Source of the DNA: Chiua virens
Lineage: Eukaryota > Basidiomycota > Agaricomycetes > Boletales > Boletaceae
NCBI GenBank assembly: GCA_019787685.1
Contig: JAHNUO010000009.1
Coordinates: forward strand, 558,001 to 622,000
Reading direction: 5' to 3'
DNA: 64,000 nt
Part shown: positions 1 through 10,262 of the stretch, in pieces
Numbering within the stretch: position 1 is the stretch's first letter
Layout of the letters: every line of letters starts with the position of its first letter
Translations under genes and position numbers: made by a program
Notes under the pieces: generated by a model
What the model saw: the letters and a program-made list of their open reading frames with translations, nothing else
Databases searched by the model: none
Told to the model about the DNA's origin: nothing

Positions 1-3000
1 GAACGGCGATTTGCCGGTGACGGAGTGAGGTCGGTGATTGTGCGCGAATTCGGCCATGGGTAGTAGATTGGCCCATTTCTCCGGGTTGTTTTGGCAATAC
101 ATGCGGAGATAGGTCTCGACCTCTTGGTTGACTCGTTCCGTTTCTCCATCGGTTTGGGGGTGATAGGCGGTAGACAAGGAAAGGCGATATCCTATCAGCC
201 GGGAGAGTTCTTTTGCGAAGGCAGAGGCGAACTGCGGGCCGCGGTCGGAGATAATCTTGTCATAGAGGCCGAATCGGGTGTAGACCTTGTGGAAAAAGAG
301 ACAGGCTATGCCTGCAGAGTCGGCGGTTTTTACAGTGGGGCAAAGAATTACCCCCTTTGTAAGGCCGTGGTCGACCACGACCATGAGAGAATCGTAGCCC
401 TCCGCCGAGACGGGAAGATCCGTGATGAGATCCACCGAGACGTTCTGGAAGGGACGGGAACAGGCGGAGGGGATCGGAGACAGAGGAGGGGTGGCCGGGT
501 GGGTATTGACCTTGTGCTGCTGGCACGTGGCACAACCGGAGACGTAGGAGCGGACGAAGGAGGCTAGGCCCGGCCACCAGAATTCGGCGGAGACGAGCTG
601 GCGGGTTTTCAAGTAACCGGGGTGTCCGGCGACGTGGGAGTCGTGATGTCGGGCAACGATTTGCCGACGGAGCTCAAGGTTTGGGGGAATATAGACACGG
701 CCCTGATAGGTCAGGACGCCAGCGTCGTACTTCCAATCGGAGAGGCGGGCTCGGAAGGAGGACGGGAGACCACCGTCGAGGGCGTTCAGGGTGTCGAGGA
801 CAAGGGGATCATTGGCGGATGACTTCGCAATCAGGGATTGCAGGTCCAAGGTGACGAGGTTGACGAACACGTCATCGGGGAGGAGGGTGACATTCTCGTT
901 GTCTGATTCCGAGGTGATATGGTCAGGGCGTCGGGAAAGCGCATCCGGACCATCCAGGAGTTTTCCGGGAACGTGGGAAAAGGTGAGGTCGAAGTCGGCG
1001 AGGTCGAGGAGCCAACGAGCCTGTCGGCGGTTCAAGTTTTGGGGTTGACGGAAGTACGTCAAGTTTTTGTGGTCGGAAAAGACCGTGACGGGGTGTGCAC
1101 TTCCTCGGAGGTGGTGGCGCCAGGCTTTGAGAGAGCGGATGACTGCCAGGAGTTCGCGATCATAGATGTCATAGTTTCTCTCCGCCGCGTTGAACGACTG
1201 AGAGAGGTAGGAACAAGGTTTCCAGTCACCGTTGGTATCGGTCTGGAGGAGCACCCCACCGGTCGCGTATTTTGAAGCGTCGGTGGCGATAGCAAAGGGT
1301 CGAGAGGTGTCGGGAAATCGGAGTACCGGATCCGTAGTGAAGGCCTTTTTAAGGCGCTCAAAGGCGTTGATCTGGGGGGATCCCCAAGTCCAAGGGGCGT
1401 CTTTCTTGGTCAGATCGACGAGAGGGCGAGCGATGGTCGAGTAGTCGGGGATGAACCGACGATAGAAGTTGGCAAAGCCCATGAACGATCGTACGTCCTT
1501 GAGCTTGGTGGGGGTTGGCCAGTCGGCGATACCGGCTACCTTGACGGGGTCCATGGCGAGTTCACCGGGTCGGGCGATCATGCCGAGGTACTCCACTTCG
1601 GTGGTGGCGAAGTGGCATTTTTCGAGTTTTAAGTGAAGGTCGAGCTCCTTCATGCGGGCGAGAACGCGTTTGGTGCGTTCGGTATGAGTGGCCTCGTCTT
1701 CAGAGAAGATAAGGAGATCGTCCATGTAGATGACGAGCCATCCTTCGGCGATCATATCGCGGAAAGAGTCGTTCATGAAACGTTGGAACGTTGCGGGAGA
1801 GTTGGTCAGTCCAAAGAACATGACCGTGGGTTCGAAGAGGCCGCGGTGGGTGATGAAGGCGGCTTTCCATTGATGTCCGTCCTTGATACGAACGTTGTTG
1901 TAACCCCATCGGACGTCAAACTTGGTGAACAGTTTAGCGTCCTTTAGTTTGTCAACGAGGTCAGAGATAAGAGGAAGGGGGTAGGCGTCGCGAACGGTGT
2001 GTTCGTTGACGTAGCGGTAGTCTTGGCAAGGACGGAGTTTGCCGTCCTTCTTTTTGACGAAGAAGAAGGGGGAGGCCTGGGGGGAGTTCGAGGGGCGGAT
2101 TTTGCCATTGGCGAGGTGCTCGTCGATGAAGTCGTCGGTGGCCTTGCGCTCGTCTGGAGACAAGGGGTAGACCTTTCCGACTTTGGGTACGAAGGTCTCT
2201 TTTAGATGGATTTCGTGGTCACAGGACCGCGAGGGGGGCATCTGATTGAAAGGTTCCTTTGCGAATACGGATTCGAATTCCGAATATTCCGAAGGGAGGG
2301 TGATCTTGGGTTTCTTCGCTGCGGCTGCAAGGGCGGTAGCGTTGGTGAGCTTCTCGGGTTGAGTGGTCCGAATGAAGCGTTGTCCTGCGCGCATGACGCG
2401 GTTCACAGAGTGTTGCACGGATCGGGTCGTAAAACGATGCCCAGTTTCAGTGTCAAGATAGTCGTAGAGTTTGCCGTCCCAGATGGGATCGACATCGAGG
2501 TGGCGGACGGGACGGATGGGAGGTGGATGAGCAAGTCTGGCGGAGTGTTTTGGTTCGTCTGTGGTAATGGGGGGTAGGTCGGGTTCCGGAGCGGAGACGG
2601 TGATGGTTTTAGCAACCCAATCGATGATCGGATTGGTCGCCTTAAGCCATGGGAGGCCGAGGATGACGTTCTCGGATCCGCAGTGGATGACGTGGAACTT
2701 GATGCATTGGAGCACTCCGCCAAGAGCGATCCGAAGGGTGGTGGTGAACTTGATGTCACCGTTCTTGTTCATGGTAGAATCTACGTTCCTAACCGGAATC
2801 GGTTTCGGAAGACGATCCTTTGGGAACTTGTGTTTCTGGACGAAGTTCCAGTCAATGCAGTTGATTCCTGCCCCAGAGTCAATGAGGGCACGGGTGTCGA
2901 CGTCTTGAGAGGTAGCCGTAACGTTCAATCTAACAGGGATTTGCATAGATTGGGACGAAAGTTCAGCTACAAGTACATGGGTACGAGAGTGGGAAGATAC

Positions 3001-3033
3001 CGGCGTTGAATCGGTCTTCCTCCTTAAAAACCC
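1..3033 (-). CDS. pol: Ty3/gypsy retrotransposon Pol polyprotein (partial, runs off left edge)
   Basis: I read the minus strand codon by codon from the gag slip site to base 1 and found about 1,010 codons with no stop, so this copy looks intact and young. Domains appear in Ty3/gypsy order: an aspartic protease (active-site DSGAG at 2866-2880), reverse transcriptase (YMDD at 1717-1728), RNase H (TDAS at 1273-1284), an integrase zinc finger (HHDSH near 620-650, CATC at 523-534) and the integrase catalytic D, D, E (430-432, 244-246, 136-138; SDRG and TDGETER contexts). It has no start codon of its own near the 5' end; expression is expected by -1 frameshifting from gag. RNase H before integrase defines Metaviridae rather than copia. 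The integrase C-terminus, any chromodomain and the 3' LTR lie outside the window. Confidence 0.96.
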
Positions 3034-4238
3034 GTGACCGGAGTGGTCACCTTGTTGACGCTCATGGCGTCCTCATCATCCTCCTCTACTTCGACTAGGG
3101 CAGGAATAGGTTCTGGTTTGGGGGCGGTTTTCCTGACCTTCTTTGAGGATGACGGCGGGTTCTTGGTCGAGAATGCCGTGCAGGCGGACGTTTGATGTCC
3201 GGGTTTGCGACAGCGGAAACAGAGTTTTTGGTCGAAGCATCGCTTTCGCTCCGCCTCGGTAAGCTTTGGGACATAGATGGCGTCTACGTCCATAGCGTCA
3301 GGGTCTCGCTCCTTCTTGCGAGGGGTGTGGTCATGGTAGACGACAGCAGCGGTCGGTTTCTTGTTTCTACGGGCGATCTCGTCGGCGCGTTCCCATTGGG
3401 TTTTGAAATGGATGGCCTGGGTGTACCACTTGTCGATCGTGGTAGGGACCGTGTCCATCCCTTGGATGCGCCTCATGAGGGAAGGTGGGAGGCCGGCGGC
3501 GAAGAAGTTGATAAGGACGGAGTCAGAGCCAGCGAGCCCTGCGGTGACGACCTTGTTGCAGAAGGAGGAGATGTACGAGGGGACGTCCTCGTTTTTGGTG
3601 GTGCGGGTAGTGGATAACCAGGCGATGGCGTCGCCCTTGGTGTCATGGTGTTCGAAGTCCTTTCGGAACTCCGTCTGCCAATCGGTCCAGGTTCCGAAAG
3701 ACCTAGCTAAGATGGATTTGGCGCGGAACGTGTCGGCCCAAGTCAAAGCAGATCCTTCGGTCATGAAGGAGAGCGCAAAAGCGACTCGTTTGTTTTCGGT
3801 GTTGTATACATCTTCATTGACGAAGAGGTAGGTGGCGACATCGTTGAGCCAGGGTATGGCTCGATCGTAGGAGCCGTCGAAGGCGGCGGGTTTTCCGAGA
3901 CGAAGTTCAACTGCCTTGCTAGACATGTTGGTCGAGGTGGTGGTCGTTCGTACGGGTGGTGGTACGATGGATGGGTTTGGGTTCCGGATAGATGGTGGTC
4001 CGGGGTTCGGCCTTCGTGGGGTCGTAGGGGACGCGAAGGTGGCAAGTGCGGGGAGGTCAAGTGTTTGGTGAAGACGGTCAGCTAGTCGCTGGGTATCGTC
4101 CTCCGAGTCAGGGTGTTCGATGTTGACGTTGAAGTCTGCTTCCTGAGGTTCAGAAAGTGGGGTCGAGGGTTCTGGGTTTTCGTCGGATAGATCTGACGAT
4201 GGAGTGTTGGTAGCCCGGAGATTCCAGGCGGGGTTCAA
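3024..4238 (-). CDS. gag: Ty3/gypsy Gag (capsid/nucleocapsid) protein, 404 aa
   Basis: The protein has an acidic, Ser/Thr/Pro-rich N-terminus of about 110 residues, a capsid-like helical core (about residues 115-290, with a retrotransposon-gag type WTDWQTEFRKDF stretch) and a CX2CX4HX4C zinc knuckle (CFRCRKPGHQTSAC, about residue 340). A basic, acid-tailed C-terminus follows. Gag packages the element RNA into cytoplasmic particles. The ORF is unbroken and ends in a slippery heptamer feeding pol. The ATG at 4236-4238 is the first in frame after the putative leader. Confidence 0.93.
   Translation of the reverse strand: MNPAWNLRATNTPSSDLSDENPEPSTPLSEPQEADFNVNIEHPDSEDDTQRLADRLHQTLDLPALATFASPTTPRRPNPGPPSIRNPNPSIVPPPVRTTTTSTNMSSKAVELRLGKPAAFDGSYDRAIPWLNDVATYLFVNEDVYNTENKRVAFALSFMTEGSALTWADTFRAKSILARSFGTWTDWQTEFRKDFEHHDTKGDAIAWLSTTRTTKNEDVPSYISSFCNKVVTAGLAGSDSVLINFFAAGLPPSLMRRIQGMDTVPTTIDKWYTQAIHFKTQWERADEIARRNKKPTAAVVYHDHTPRKKERDPDAMDVDAIYVPKLTEAERKRCFDQKLCFRCRKPGHQTSACTAFSTKNPPSSSKKVRKTAPKPEPIPALVEVEEDDEDAMSVNKVTTPVTGF
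3027..3033 (-). promoter_or_regulatory. -1 ribosomal frameshift slippery heptamer (GGGTTTT) joining gag and pol
   Basis: On the minus strand the gag frame reads ACG GGT TTT TAA, so the heptamer G GGT TTT has the canonical X XXY YYZ phasing and lies immediately before the gag stop (3024-3026). The -1 frame opens straight into the protease domain and stays open to the window edge. No downstream pseudoknot was modelled. Confidence 0.8.
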
Positions 4239-4454
4239 GAGTGGACGGGTGGGAGGTCGTCCGGCAATGGTGGGCAGCTAGCTGCACGATGGCAGGCTGT
4301 ATTGGTAGTCTTGATCTTATGTTACGGTAGTTCCGGGTAGGACCTAACGTAGCCGCAAAAGCACCGAGTACCAAGTGGCTGCGATAACTCAAACAACCAC
4401 CACTTGATACGTGGTGCGCTGAAGAGTTGAACAAGGATTTCTGGTCAGCGGATT

Positions 4455-4461
4455 GCTACCA
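4455..4461 (-). other. Candidate tRNA primer-binding site
   Basis: The minus strand reads TGGTAGC here, between the putative LTR and gag. TGG followed by tRNA 3'-end complement is the usual minus-strand primer site. It lies about 10 nt from the best LTR boundary rather than 0-3 nt, so either the boundary or the site may be misplaced. Confidence 0.3.
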
Positions 4462-4471
4462 GAGAGACGAG

Positions 4472-5051
4472 TGAAAACTCAGTCGTTGCTGAGAGTTGTC
4501 CGGTTGGGAATCTATACCCGAGGGACGGTCGAGGACGAAGGGTTGACTGTTGATTAGTCCGAGGGTTGGGTCAAGGGACGACGAGAGAAGTCCCTGGTCG
4601 AGTGGTCACAAGGGTTGGTCCGAGTGGAGCAGAGATACTCAGCTAGATTGCGGAGATCAAGACTAGTGTACATGAGTATTGCTGCGAGGTATTTATACTA
4701 CAGAACTGCGCACGGACCAAGTAGCTAAAAAAGGTTGGCCGGAAGAGCGGAAGGGTTAAAGGGCCAAAACGGGTGCGCAGTAATCAAAAGAGGGAATCGT
4801 ACGATGCGAAGGCAACGGACGATGACGAAAGTGAAATGACAAATGCGAAGGCATCGGAAGATGACAAGAAAAGAATGAGTAAGTGCGATGCCATCGGATG
4901 ATGACGAGAGAAGAGGAACGTAAGCACTCGGGTAAGGCCAGTGCTGAGTCACAAAGTAAAAGGAGAACAAGTACGGATGAACGTACGAGGATACCTAGGT
5001 ATCGAGTGTAGTGAAGAAGTACAAGTGAGACGAAAGAAAGAAATCGTAACA
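4472..5051 (-). repeat. Putative 5' LTR of the gypsy element
   Basis: On the minus strand the segment begins TGTTACG and ends TTTTCA, the expected TG...CA ends. It contains a TATA box and precedes the gag leader. An internal tandem series of roughly 40-bp units (about 4800-4925, sharing GCGAAGGCA and GGANGATGACNA) fills the U3 side. The matching 3' LTR is outside the window, so the ends are inferred. Confidence 0.5.
4690..4697 (-). promoter_or_regulatory. TATA box of the LTR promoter
   Basis: TATAAATA on the minus strand, about 220 bp inside the putative LTR, correctly oriented to transcribe gag-pol. Confidence 0.5.
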
Positions 5052-5069
5052 CCTAGGTCAGCTGACACC

Positions 5070-5500
5070 GCATATAGGGCTCCCCTCCGTACCTACATGG
5101 GGTGTCGGCTGACCCACTCAAAGTTGAGGAGACCGGCCTACACTACATGTAGGGCACCCCTCTGCACGTACATGGGGTGTCGGCCGACCCTATCAAATTT
5201 GAGGAGACTGGCCAACACCACATGCAGGGCACCCCTCTGTACGCACATGGGGTGTTGGCCGACCCTGTCAAATTTGAGGAGACCGGCCAACACCACATGC
5301 AGGGCACCCCTCTGTATGCACATGGGGTGTTGGCCGACCCTGTCAAATTTGAGGAGACCAGCCAACACCACATGTAGGGCACCCCTCTGTATGTACATGG
5401 GAAGTCAGCCGACCCTATCAAATTTGAGGAGACTGGCCAACACCACACCCCTCTGTATGTACATGGGAAGTCGGCCAACTAACTTGAAGTTGAGGAGACT
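5070..5500 (+). repeat. 75-bp minisatellite, left array (about 5-6 units)
   Basis: The anchor GGGCACCCCTCTG or close variants starts near 5079, 5154, 5229, 5304 and 5379, exactly 75 bp apart; the last unit is shortened. Each unit holds a near-palindrome GGTGTCGGCCGACCC and a GTACATGGGG block. Because 75 is divisible by 3 the array produces long repetitive ORFs (25-residue period) on both strands; these are artefacts of the repeat and not genes. Confidence 0.93.
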
Positions 5501-5609
5501 GCTGCACTCCGCTGGTACAATTGCTATCCACACATGTGTGACATTGGCCAACTGTCTGCAATTTGGAGAGACTAGCCTTCAAGTGAGATCTTTGTCTTAT
5601 TCTACTTGG

Positions 5610-7926
5610 TCATTGAATAGTAATATACTCATGAAAAGTCTTCTCTGCTGTTTTAGCAAATCTTATCCAGATTTGCTGTTGCTTGGCTGCATAGGCCTGT
5701 TGCCCTGGCTCCTCACTTTTCTCCTCTCTGTCTTGCCATTCCTTCTGTCTATGCTTGAACCAAAGAGTGGTCCAGAGCATCTCACATTTTATCAAGTCCA
5801 ATTCTTCTCTCCATCTCTGGTATCTGGCTCTGGCCTTCAGCCAACTAACCCTAAGGACTAATTTTGCATTTTCAATTTAAATACAACAAGGAACATAGGG
5901 TAAGTAACTTACATTCATCATCCCATACAGAGGAAGTAGAGTCATCACTTCCAATTTGCCAAAACCAAGGGAGAATATGAGAACTTTGGTTGAGGCTGTT
6001 TTCTTCAGTAATATCCTTGGACACTGCTAAGTCTTCTGGTTAAATAATCCTATATTTTTCCAAGAGGTCTTCGGAGGCCCCTAAGGCCTTCAAAGCGCCA
6101 ATAGCTCTATGATAGCTTTGAACATCACTGTTGATCTTCAAAACCACTTTTCTAATATCTTGTTTAGATCTTGTGTCAGTACGATTGGAGGTTGAGCTAC
6201 AGAAATTGATTCTATACAAAACAGCTTTTTGGCCCAGATGGTTTTTGAGCGAGCTGAGGCAGTCATTTACTTGGCCAACTCAAAGTTGGATCTCTTCTTG
6301 TTGAAGACTTTTCGACAATTTGTCACTTTGAGACTTGTCCTCCAACGGCAGAGAAGAGGGCATATGGAGCCTCATATTCTCTGGGTATGCATATCCCAGC
6401 TCATCTTCAAGCTTGTTTCTGAATTCTTCGTCTTCATCACTAGGAGGTCCAGTCCGTGGAATATCATCCTCCATTACTTCTTGGTCTTCTTGTGTGCAAA
6501 AGAGAGGGTCATCCTCAAGAATTTCTAAGCTTGAACCATTTAAGATCACATTGGTAGTGAAGTCCCTGGCCATCTGGTTGAACTTGATGACCCTACCCAT
6601 TAGTCTCTGCCAACGCATTGCAATTGCAGTCTCTTGAACCGTAGATGGACTATTACCCGAGCAGCAAATCTCTGCCCTCAAGGCATCCCTGAGAGATGTA
6701 TACATTAAAAGAGCACCCAGAATAGAAATGAAAACATATTACTGGGCATTCTCAATGCTAATTCCCTCAATCAGCCAGTTTACTGAACTCTGAGTCCTTT
6801 CAGACCCAGGGGCAGATTGGACAAGGCTTAACCTAATCTCTGCCAAGGTTGGTGCTATTTCAAATAGAATGAACATCAATCTCAGCCAATAATAAAAAGC
6901 AATTCAGAATACAACCTTTTTCTATTTTCAAACTGTAGATATCCAAAGTTTCTTCTCTCTCAAAATCTGCTTTCACTGCCTGTTGAGACCATTCTTGGAT
7001 CTTGGCAGCATCAAGGGACCTGGTGAGCTCTTCAAAAGGCTCTTTTGTAGATTTTACCCCAGCCAAAGCAGTCTTATATTTCTTATGCAATGATTTTGCT
7101 ACAAGATAGTTAATATGAAAGGCAGATTGAACTCAGAAAGTGTAGTGAACTTACCCAATCCAACTAGCTTCTTCCAATTTGAATCTTGCATATAGTCATC
7201 ATATACTTCCTGCCTATGAGCTAGGCTCATGGCCCTAGCAGATGGGGATATTTTATTGAAAGAAGCCCAGAGGATTTCAAGTATTTCCCCATCCACATGC
7301 CCAGCCCCCAGAATAAACATGAGACTGAATCTAGGAAAGCAGGACTGCTTATGGGCACTGAGATGGAATTTCCCTACTGCAGGAATAATATCCATCTCAG
7401 AGGGTAAGAATAAAGAAGAATAAGATTCTACTCGTTCCAAGTTGACTGACCAAGGCTCTTTGTATGCTGGCAGAATGATACTGCAGAGCATGGCAGATGG
7501 AGTAGTCTATATTCTTCTGCCTTTTGTAAAGCTAGGATTGAGAGACCACATCAGAAAGACATATATTAAACCATACGCACTGCTCCCCCTTATAGAAATC
7601 CACAATTGAGTGAGGGACAAAACATCCATGTTGAGCACAAGCAGTTGCCCCAACACCTGTGGCCTGGAGGTTTGATCTGGCTGTATTAGCCTCGTTGACT
7701 GCTCTGTGATTTTGACATGTAGATCGCTACACAATACAAAACCAGCAGTTAGAACCTACAATTCCTTCCAATTATCAATACAACCTACCTCCAAGTTCTC
7801 TGCTGCAGTTGCTACATGGCGTTGATAAGCCTTTTCCTCCACCATATAGCCCAGCCCATTGGCTAGGAAAACATCATCATCTAGTTTTTTCATTCTCATA
7901 TGCTGCGCTGTAAAGTTCCCATTCAT
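5610..7926 (-). pseudogene. KDZ-family transposase, 5'-truncated with two nonsense codons
   Basis: Minus-strand exons give a recognisable KDZ transposase C-terminal part. In order: NGNFTAQHMRMK and LDDDVFLANGLGYMVEE (from 7926), an intron near 7733-7795, then TCQNHRAVNEAN, TGVGATACAQHGCFVPHS and VDFYKGE (about 7600-7730). Next come SAHKQSCFPRFS and GAGHVDGEILEILW (about 7270-7360) and SNWKKLVGLG near 7170. Further down are a STKEPFEELTRSLDAAKIQEW block (about 6990-7045) and the terminal helical part (VSWLKARARYQRWREE to the stop at 5610). Two in-frame stops, TGA at 6280-6282 and TAA at 6040-6042, interrupt conserved sequence; both fit C-to-T changes of CGA and CAA. The N-terminal half normal for the family is absent upstream of 7926. 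It would act in the nucleus as DNA transposase if whole. Confidence 0.8.
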
Positions 7927-8185
7927 GGGGTTTATATACTACATGGATGTCGGAGTTCTAAGCTGAGTATGAACTACGTAGATAAGCATAATGTATCCTA
8001 TTGGATGATAAGGTGTGAATAGATATGAGTCATAGATAAGAGAAATGAATAGATAAGAGCATGTGGTGATGGATGCTGTGTTATTGTGGCAGCCAATCAG
8101 ATATGATCCTTTGGACAGCCTTGACATGAGGTGTGTATCTTTAGAATAGATCGAATGTTGGAGTTGTGAAGTGAGGAAAAGTTGA

Positions 8186-9246
8186 TATCGTAACACCAAC
8201 CCCTCCAAATTCACTAAGTGCAGTATCGACAAACTCTGGGCACATTGGAGAGAGCAGAAGTGCAAGGGCCTTCCAATCCTCTCATTTGTCAAAGCGAGAG
8301 AGGAAGACTTACCAGCCAAGCAGGCTCCTCTTGAATTCCGACCACCTCAGAAGCGCAAGTTTGTTGAGGTGGACTCGGACAATGAGCTGCAGTCTGAGGT
8401 GGCTCAAAATGACCAGACTGAGGCTGAGACTCATGAGGATGTGGCAGGAAAAGGTAAAGCTATCTTGCCTGACCATGCCATACTCCCCCAAAGCCGCTCT
8501 TCTATCAAGCATGCCAGACTCTCCCTCAATGATCAACCAAACCCTCCAGAGAAGTCTAGTCCTGCCGCTCAACAGCATAATCGCGGAGCCTTCTTACAGG
8601 GTCTCTCTTCCGACCAATTTTATCTCCAATTGGTCACCACTCTCCACTCCATGCCTTGTATTATGTGTTCTTTTAAATTTCATTGTTGTTCTGCATCAAT
8701 TCAAGCAATTTGCAGGCCTCAGGACAGCCTAAATCCAAGGTCAATTTGCCTATGTGGACAACTTGGCAGTGGGCAAAAAAATATTTGCCAGCTGAGATTC
8801 ACACTGTTAGGAATGAGTTCCAGACAGCCCTGGGCTTACTTCGTCAAACAAAATTTTCAGTTGCTGCTACTGGAACCCCTGTTGTCCTTGGGTTGGGCCT
8901 TCTGTTGCAGGAGTGTTGGAGGGCAGTGGAGGTAGAGCCCCAAGGTGAGGGTTACCCCAATTTCCTTGCAGACTCAGCTCTGGGCCTGGAAAGGGCGGAG
9001 GAAATTGTCTCCGCCATCAAGGAGATATTGAGGGAGCTGCCAAGTCCTCAGCGGGATGTTGCGCCAATTGGAGGCAAGGATAAAGTGGTAGAAAAAGGTA
9101 GAGATGAGGGGACAGGCAATGGGGAGAATGTTAGACAAAAAAAGAAAAAGGTGACTGTCACAGCCGTACCCTTAGCCAAAGCTGGTCCAAGCTCTGAGTT
9201 ACGTCAGTCCAATGAGGATGACCACTCAAAAAATACTGGTGCATGA
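8186..9246 (+). CDS. Unrecognised accessory protein of the KDZ element (5' end uncertain)
   Basis: An open plus-strand frame begins after a stop at 8183 and encodes SIDKLWAHWREQKCKG and REEDLPAKQAPLEFRPPQKRKFV. It then becomes acidic and low-complexity (VDSDNELQSEVAQND). A probable intron (about 8635-8713, ending TTTGCAG) leads to a second exon with TTWQWAKKYLPAEIHTV, a helical middle and a Lys-rich RQKKKK stretch near the stop at 9246. No ATG with good context precedes the first exon, so an upstream exon is likely. It is divergent from the transposase within one inverted-repeat pair, suggesting an element-borne partner gene. I do not recognise a domain; the KRK and KKKK clusters could be nuclear signals. 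Confidence 0.45.
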
Positions 9247-9794
9247 CCCCAGAGGGTACAAAAGCTGACTGAGAGAGTCCAAGGGCTTTCTTATTAGAGC
9301 ACTTGTAATTTGTCCACTCATATACTTTGTACCTCAATAAGTTGTATGCAACAATCTCTGTCCTAAATGTGGTACAACAGATACAGTATTCCAGGAAAAG
9401 ATCTTATGTGTTGGCTGGTGTAGGAATCAACAAATGTGTGATGGGTGAAAAAAGTGGGACCATAGGATCCACATGTAATGGTATGATATAATGGAAGGGA
9501 TGTTGAAGCCTTGTAGGTAACAAAAGAAAAACAAAGTGTTATGATAGAAATGACTTCCATAATGTCCAATCTGATATAATATGTTGAAATAGATGAAAAG
9601 GAATATGTACGATAAAACTGGATTGGATCATGTTGACTTGGATTGGACTCAGGTTGACATGCATCACCTGTAAATGCTGAAACAAGACCTGGATTGAAAT
9701 GAAGTAGATAGTGAATAGGATGGGAAGTGATAGGGAGTGCTGCAAAGTGGGGAAAAACCATAAGGAGCTTTCAACTCCTACACCCTCAACTTTG
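9247..9794. other. AT-rich spacer inside the KDZ element
   Basis: No convincing coding frame. Short minus-strand ORFs are compositional. The stretch separates the accessory gene from the right 75-bp array. Confidence 0.5.
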
Positions 9795-10252
9795 AGCAGG
9801 TTGGCCAACTCCCCACATACATATGGAGGGGTGCCCTATATGTGGTGTTGGCCGATCTTCTCAACTTCGGGAGGGTCGGCCAACACCCCATGTACATACA
9901 GAGGGGTGCCCTACATGTGGTGTCGGCCAGTCTCCTCAACTTTGAGAGGGTCGGCCGATTCCCCATGTACATACAGAGGGGTGCCCTACATGTGGTGTCG
10001 GCCGGTCTCCTCAACTTTGAGAGGGTCGGCCAACACCCCATGTACATACAGAGGGTTGCCCTACATGTGGTGTCAGCCAGTCTCCTCAAATTTGACAGGG
10101 TCGGCCAACACCTCATGTACATGCAGAGGGGTGTCCTACATGTGGTGTCAGCTGGTCTCCTCAACTTTGAGAGGGTCGGCCGACACCCCATGTATGTGCA
10201 GAGGAATGTGGTGTCAGTGGGTCTCCTCAACTTTGAGAGGGTCAGCCGACCT
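9795..10252 (-). repeat. 75-bp minisatellite, right array (6 units), inverted relative to the left array
   Basis: TCTCCTCAAC or close variants start at 9856, 9931, 10006, 10081 and 10156 (75-bp steps), then at 10222 after a 9-bp shorter unit. The sequence is the reverse complement of the 5070-5500 array, including the GGGTCGGCCGACACC near-palindrome. Long repetitive ORFs here are by-products of the period. Confidence 0.93.
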
Positions 10253-10262
10253 AGGTGTGCGA

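Larger units (their letters stand above)
5052..10254 (-). mobile_element. KDZ (Kyakuja-Dileera-Zisupton) DNA transposon with inverted 75-bp repeat arrays
   Basis: Two arrays of the same 75-bp unit lie in opposite orientation at 5070-5500 and 9795-10252. Just outside each is a matching inverted end (ACACCTAGGTC followed by RGCTGAC), seen at 5049-5066 on the plus strand and at the right end in reverse complement. Between them is a KDZ-family transposase on the minus strand and a divergent plus-strand gene. The left end directly abuts the gypsy LTR, so an 8-bp target duplication, usual for KDZ, cannot be tested there. Bounds are approximate. The transposase is truncated and has stops, so the copy is probably non-autonomous. 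Confidence 0.7.

Noticed and set aside
91..567. 158-codon plus ORF over the integrase
   Set aside because: Antisense shadow of the pol frame, which carries the conserved integrase residues.
5079..5500. CRISPR-like array
   Set aside because: Units are contiguous 75-bp tandem copies without distinct spacers, and the DNA is eukaryotic.
4941..5861. 306-codon plus ORF with repeating TTCRAPLCxYMG sequence
   Set aside because: It is the 75-bp minisatellite read through in frame; period divisible by 3 leaves all frames open on both strands.
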